From Hepsetus odoe (lineage: Eukaryota; Chordata; Actinopteri; Characiformes; Hepsetidae), in assembly GCA_017165825.1 (NCBI GenBank), contig CM029372.1, positions 7,676,001 to 7,740,000 of the forward strand: DNA of 64,000 nt, written 5' to 3'. Every line of letters begins with the position of its first letter. Within the stretch, counting starts at the first letter, position 1. Shown here piece after piece: positions 60,701-64,000 of this stretch. Both the position numbers and the translations under genes were made by a program. The notes beneath the pieces were generated by a model, which was not told the DNA's origin, did no database searches, and saw nothing but the letters and a program-made list of their open reading frames with translations.

Positions 60701-62142
60701 TGTTATCCTAAACTGGCCTTGCTGGGTGACAAATCAAGGCCTCGTATGAAGCCTGTAGCATGAGTAGGATAAACCTTGTATTAATGTTGTCTCCCAACCC
60801 TCCCAAGGTATGAATTCCACAGCTCTGAAGGTGTGCTGTGGTCTCTGGCACCTAGACATGTGCTGTAAAAGGGTCTGCTACTAAACAGTGGAACCTCTGG
60901 TCATGACCATAATTCATTCCAAAACTGGACACAACCTGATTTGGACGCTAGTGTCCCTAGTGGTTAGGGAGTTGGCCCCAGGATAGGAAGATTGTGGTTT
61001 CGAATCCCTTAACAGTAGGTTGTGTGCTGGTGCTGGTCACAGTGAACCAAAACGAAATTAGACCTCTGCATTTAACCCATGTAAACACTGTGCAGCAGTG
61101 AGCTGCTATGAAAGCGCCCGGGGAGCAGTGACGGGGACGATACCTTGCTCAAGGGTACCTCAAGGCAACCTACTGGTAAGGGAATCTAACCCACAATCTT
61201 CCGATCCAGGGCAACTCCCTAACCACTAGGCCACCACTGGCCTGGGTACTGTAAGGTACTGTCCCCATCAATGCTCCCCAGATGCCTTTAGTGGCTGCCC
61301 CCCTCCTGCACGTGTTTGTGTGAGTAAAATGCTGAGGCGTAATTTTGTTGTGGTTCACTGTGTTTTGCCATGTACTCACAATGATGAGAATGGTAACTTT
61401 CACTTTCACTTTGCTCTGACACCTTTGCATCACAGCTAGTTTACTTTTCCAGTAATCTGGGCAACCGTAGCTCTTCTGTGTCATAGCTTCCCAGTCGCAT
61501 GAATGATCTTTTGGCACCCAGAACTCCAGTTCCAGTTCACTGGTTGTCCTTTCTTGAACCCTTTTTGATAGGTATTAATCACTGTAAACCAGGAACTTCC
61601 CCCAGACCTGGCATTTTGGAGGTCCTCTCACCTGGTTACTACTCATCACAATTTCATACTTGTCGAAATCACTCATCCTTGTGATATCTCACTTGCTGCC
61701 AAATATATCAAACCACATTTTAATGGAATACTCAGTTTTATCTACTTATTAACCTGTCAGTGAGTTTATTGGTGTAGATGATCAGTATTGAGGTTGATTG
61801 TATTTCAGAGTGGGACCTAATTAATGTTTCACTATTCCTCTACAGGTGGATGGCCTGCTCTTCTACCACCGTGAGACACATTATACTCCTGGCAGCACCC
61901 CTCTGGTAGGATGGCTTAGGCCCTATATGGTAGCAGACATCCTTGGGATTGAGGTGCCACAGTGCCCCCTTACCACTAAGCCTGACTATGCAAGCCACCA
62001 AATGCAACAGATCCTGGAGCACAAGAAGACATCAACTGAAGTTCGACCTGCAGAGGAAAATGGTAGATATGAGCTAGAGCATCTTTCTACACCAGAGAAC
62101 CAGACAACAACTAGCAACCAGAGAGAGGGCATGGAAAGCTGA
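57573..62142 (+). CDS. snupn: Snurportin-1, complete, eight coding exons
   Basis: This is the nuclear import adaptor for spliceosomal U snRNPs: it binds the trimethylguanosine cap and hands the cargo to importin-beta. Exons are 57573-57730, 58284-58458, 58712-58816, 59688-59784, 59906-60003, 60129-60206, 60310-60390 and 61846-62142. Joined length is 1089 bases, 362 residues, against about 360 in human. Importin-beta-binding region at residues 1-70 (HPRLSQYKSR, EQSERRRRFLELQK, KRLNYVNHARRLA). Acidic linker at about 76-100. Cap-binding domain from about 105 (LPKHYANQLMLSEWL, VVCPVGKRSLVVAS, SGYCVNRFPSLLPGG, DVMCWRGHPVYDC, VDGLLFYHRETHYTPGS, GWLRPYM). Trp117 and Trp287 correspond to human Trp107 and Trp276, which contact the cap. 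The C-terminal ENGRYELEHLSTP is also kept. All splice phases agree. Confidence 0.96.
57825..57975 (+). repeat. tRNA-derived SINE, 3'-truncated copy in snupn intron 1
   Basis: GGGGTCAGTGGTGTCCCATTG head, GTTGTGGGTTCGAGTCCCAG B-box region and GGTTACCCTTGAGCAAG. The tail is replaced by unrelated sequence. Confidence 0.8.
58284..58458 (+). CDS. snupn: snupn coding exon 2: rest of IBB and acidic linker
   Basis: The acceptor is CCTGTGCCTGTAG and the donor is AACCAG|GTCAGA. It encodes KRLNYVNHARRLADGDWTG, an acidic stretch (TDEEEDK, EDEGMEIEQ), and KRLPKHYANQ. The exon is 175 bases, phase 2 in and 0 out. Confidence 0.94.
58478..58545 (-). repeat. Dispersed repeat, 3'-end fragment
   Basis: ATCCATCCATCATCTGAGGC, then GGGGGTGCTGGAGTCTGTCCC, is the inverse 3' end of the family seen at 18745-18825. 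It begins about 20 bases after the donor of snupn exon 2. Confidence 0.55.
58712..58816 (+). CDS. snupn: snupn coding exon 3: start of cap-binding domain
   Basis: The acceptor is TTATTTTTATAG and the donor is TCGAAG|GTATGT. It has 35 codons with LMLSEWLVDVP and LLVVCPVGKRSLVVASK. Trp117 is the cap-stacking tryptophan equivalent to human Trp107. Confidence 0.94.
58817..59687 (+). other. snupn intron 3, 871 bp
   Basis: It contains a short direct repeat (TTGACTTAACA three times near 58944-58980) and a T run at 59198-59210. Nothing else is seen. Confidence 0.6.
59688..59784 (+). CDS. snupn: snupn coding exon 4
   Basis: The acceptor is GATTAATAG and the donor is GGTAAAG|GTTAGT. It is 97 bases, phase 0 in and 1 out. 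It encodes GSTASYTKSGYCVNRFPSLL and PGGNRHNSAMGK. Confidence 0.94.
59906..60003 (+). CDS. snupn: snupn coding exon 5
   Basis: The acceptor is GGATCCCAACAG and the donor is TGTCCT|GTGAGT. It is 98 bases, phase 1 in and 0 out. It encodes YTILDCIYSEVDRTYYILD and VMCWRGHPVYDCP. Confidence 0.94.
60129..60206 (+). CDS. snupn: snupn coding exon 6
   Basis: The acceptor is CCAATGTAACAG and the donor is AACCCT|GTAAGT. It has 26 codons, TEFRFYWLQSKTEEVEGI and SEICKRNP. It is too short to stand out and was placed by phase and family match (FRFYW). Confidence 0.9.
60310..60390 (+). CDS. snupn: snupn coding exon 7
   Basis: The acceptor is ACACTTTGCAG and the donor is TTCAAC|GTAAGA. It has 27 codons, FRFVSLSSISCLTESIQKAL and AHDYSFN, phase 0 to 0. 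Confidence 0.93.
60945..61413 (+). repeat. tRNA-derived SINE interrupted by another copy
   Basis: The left part is head plus B box (CCTAGTGGTTAGGGAGTTGG, TTTCGAATCCCTTAACAG). The right part continues with GGTACTGTCCCCATCAATGC through the tail AACTTTCACTTTCACTTTG. The two join logically once the - strand copy at about 61030-61242 is taken out. Confidence 0.8.
61030..61242 (-). repeat. tRNA-derived SINE nested inside a + strand copy
   Basis: AACGAAATTAGACCTCTGCA, CTTGCTCAAGGGTACCTCAA, CACAATCTTCCGATCCAGGG and CACTAGGCCACCACTGG are the inverse body and head. The tail end is trimmed. Confidence 0.8.
61846..62142 (+). CDS. snupn: snupn coding exon 8, C-terminal
   Basis: The acceptor is ATTCCTCTACAG and the stop is TGA at 62140-62142. 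It has 98 codons with VDGLLFYHRETHYTPGSTPL, GWLRPYMVADILGIEVP, TTKPDYASHQMQQILEHKK and ENGRYELEHLSTP. Trp287 corresponds to human cap-contact Trp276. Confidence 0.96.
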   Translation: MDGLLFYHRETHYTPGSTPLVGWLRPYMVADILGIEVPQCPLTTKPDYASHQMQQILEHKKTSTEVRPAEENGRYELEHLSTPENQTTTSNQREGMES

Positions 62143-63090
62143 CGAGTAAAGGCCTGAGAGGCACACCGCTGTAGTACAGTAAATACTAAACCCAGTGTTT
62201 TATCTTTCTGAGAAATTCTGGAATTCAACAGACTGGGGTTTAAAGATTCGTTCCTTCCAGTGTGCTGGGAACCCCTGATGAGTTGACACTAGATTTGCTC
62301 TGTTTAAACCATAGGCCTTATACTGCATCTCCACACTCTGTATGGGTGTCATCAGAAGTGATAATGAAATGAATCTGGTGTTGTCACTGACCTGTTGCAG
62401 GCAAACCTCTGAAAGGATGTTGCAATTATTGGCTGATCTGTTGTGGCAAATGCATAATGTGGAGCTGAGCTTGTCTGCACAGAGCTTTTTCTTGGAGTAA
62501 CACTGTCTTGTATGTCTTACTTTTAAACAAAGCTGCTCGACCATGTTTGACTTTCCACTTTGACCTGGTGTGGTTCCAAAGACCAGGGTTGGAGTTCATA
62601 GTTTGTTCAAGTAGTACATCATTGCCACGGCTCATTTTGTTCCATATGAAATTCTCTTCGTAGCAATTGTCACACGATTCGGTTATCTTTAAATAACGTA
62701 CTACTATTGGTAACATTCATCGTTTTATTGCAATTGCAGCATTATAATTTAAATTCAATTTCAGAAAAACAAAGTAAAAACACAAACCCTGTCTGTTTTT
62801 CGTCCGCACCAGGAGTCAGTGGAAATGAAGATAAATCAGTCAGCATGCATGTAATGTTACAGGTAAGGCGATATTCTGCGTTATTGCCTTTTCTGTAATC
62901 CATTCTTATATTTTAGATGAACTTTTACGCTTCATGCACCAGACTTGTACAGTTCTTGATGTAAGGAAGCTTATGAATTTGGGACTTTTTAAAAATGTTT
63001 TTGCAGGTCAATAAAGGAATTGTTCATGAAATGTTGGATGATTTGTATTAATTAATTAACATTGGAAATAAAAATATATTCAGTGTTCAG
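62143..63090 (+). other. snupn: snupn 3' UTR (end uncertain)
   Basis: Sequence after the stop with no open frame of note. Candidate polyadenylation signals AATAAA are near 63010-63016 and 63066-63071. The real transcript end may be earlier. Confidence 0.35.
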
Positions 63091-64000
63091 GAATTTTGTT
63101 CACGTTCAATAACGATGATCTGCAGTCTGATTGTGAAAAAAAATTGAATGTGTAACACAAAACGCTGCCGCTGAACAAGCTCAAATTCTCAGAACTCTGG
63201 AAGTGATATTCAGAAACAGAACAGAAAGGTGACAATTCTAAAAAACCTCAGATCTGGTTCTAGTTTCGCATGCATGACCGACACCCTCATGTAAATTGCT
63301 ACAGCAGTATGTAGCAATCATCTGGCACGCGGCTATTTGCTCCTTAAATATTAGCAGTGCAAGCTGCCGGTTACGTTCGGTCTGCAGTTCATGCCACAGA
63401 CGAGTAATCCTTGACTGTAATTCTGTATTCTGTCATGTTAACCATGCGCGCGTGTGCTTTGCACTTACAGAAATGAATAGATTGTTATCAAAACAGCCAT
63501 GTTTGGTAGAGCTTGCTGTTTTACGAGCATTAGGGCTTTTTAACCTGTGTGTTCCTGGAAAGCAGATAGTGAGTAATACCAAAACAATTTGAAAACCACA
63601 CACCTCTCACTGCACCATCTTGCCTGCTGTTATGCAGCAGCTATAACCTTGTTTTGAGAAATTTTCACTGCTGCGGCAGCATTTTCCACTTCTTTTTTTT
63701 TTTCTTTCTTTTCAAATGAACCTTAAGTGTTTAGAGAAAGAGGTAGTTGTTTTTGACCACAAAGCTCAGGCCATCTTTACCTGACTGGGCATGCCCTCGA
63801 TCTACAGTTACATATCTGCAGTCTGGAAATATGAACGGAATACTTTGGTTGGAGATACGATGGCACGAGTTGACTTCTCTTTAGTGTTCAGTTCCCCTGT
63901 ATGAGACGCTGACGTTCTGGTGTGGAAGTGAAAGTGAAGCACAGCTTTGCCTACTGAAGATGGTAAATGTGAGAAAGACAGAATTCGTGGGGGGCCGGCA
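63091..64000. other. Downstream intergenic, no gene seen
   Basis: The open frame at 63296-63592 (98 codons) resembles nothing I know and has no supporting signal. A T run lies at 63690-63702. No repeat family is recognised. Confidence 0.45.

Larger units (their letters stand above)
60391..61845 (+). other. snupn intron 7, 1.46 kb
   Basis: It carries the nested SINE pair at 60945-61413. The remainder shows no recognisable gene. Confidence 0.65.

Noticed and set aside
63296..63592. 98-codon open frame downstream of snupn
   Set aside because: There is no recognisable domain, no splice context and a cysteine-rich random look. It is possibly chance, so it is left as intergenic.

Overview
This window is nuclear DNA from a ray-finned (teleost) fish. 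The evidence is three vertebrate genes with GT-AG introns, dense teleost-type Tc1/mariner remnants, an RTE-type LINE, many copies of a tRNA-derived SINE and long dinucleotide/tetranucleotide arrays. I cannot name the species. No bacterial, phage, CRISPR or operon-like content is present, and I found no undescribed multi-gene system.

Layout. (1) 1-16353, + strand: the last eight coding exons of cspg4 (NG2 proteoglycan). They encode about 1281 residues: CSPG repeats, one transmembrane helix and a cytoplasmic tail ending in the PDZ ligand QYWV. The 5' part of the gene lies left of the window. (2) 16354-40026: about 23.7 kb without a recognisable host gene. It holds the cspg4 3' UTR, several decayed Tc1-like elements, a probable 276-bp solo LTR, SINEs, LINE 3' tails and microsatellites. 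(3) 40027-54025, - strand: snx33 (SH3-PX-BAR sorting nexin). Two coding exons are separated by a 12.3-kb intron and together encode 551 residues; a probable non-coding first exon and a CpG-rich promoter lie at about 54340-54920. (4) 55088-56670: a decayed RTE-type LINE on the - strand, followed by a SINE fragment. (5) 57573-62142, + strand: snupn (snurportin-1), complete in eight coding exons encoding 362 residues. (6) 62143-64000: 3' UTR and unassigned sequence.

The order cspg4 - snx33 - snupn, with snx33 and snupn divergently transcribed, matches human 15q24 from memory. This supports calling all three as orthologues. In human, the small single-exon gene IMP3 lies between SNX33 and SNUPN; I could not find it here, and a LINE sits in that interval.

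The three products do not form a pathway. CSPG4 is a cell-surface proteoglycan, SNX33 is an endocytic membrane-remodelling protein, and snurportin-1 is the nuclear import adaptor for capped U snRNPs. Their adjacency is inherited synteny. All exon boundaries were set by eye from reading frame, splice consensus and remembered family sequence, and the coding exons join in phase.
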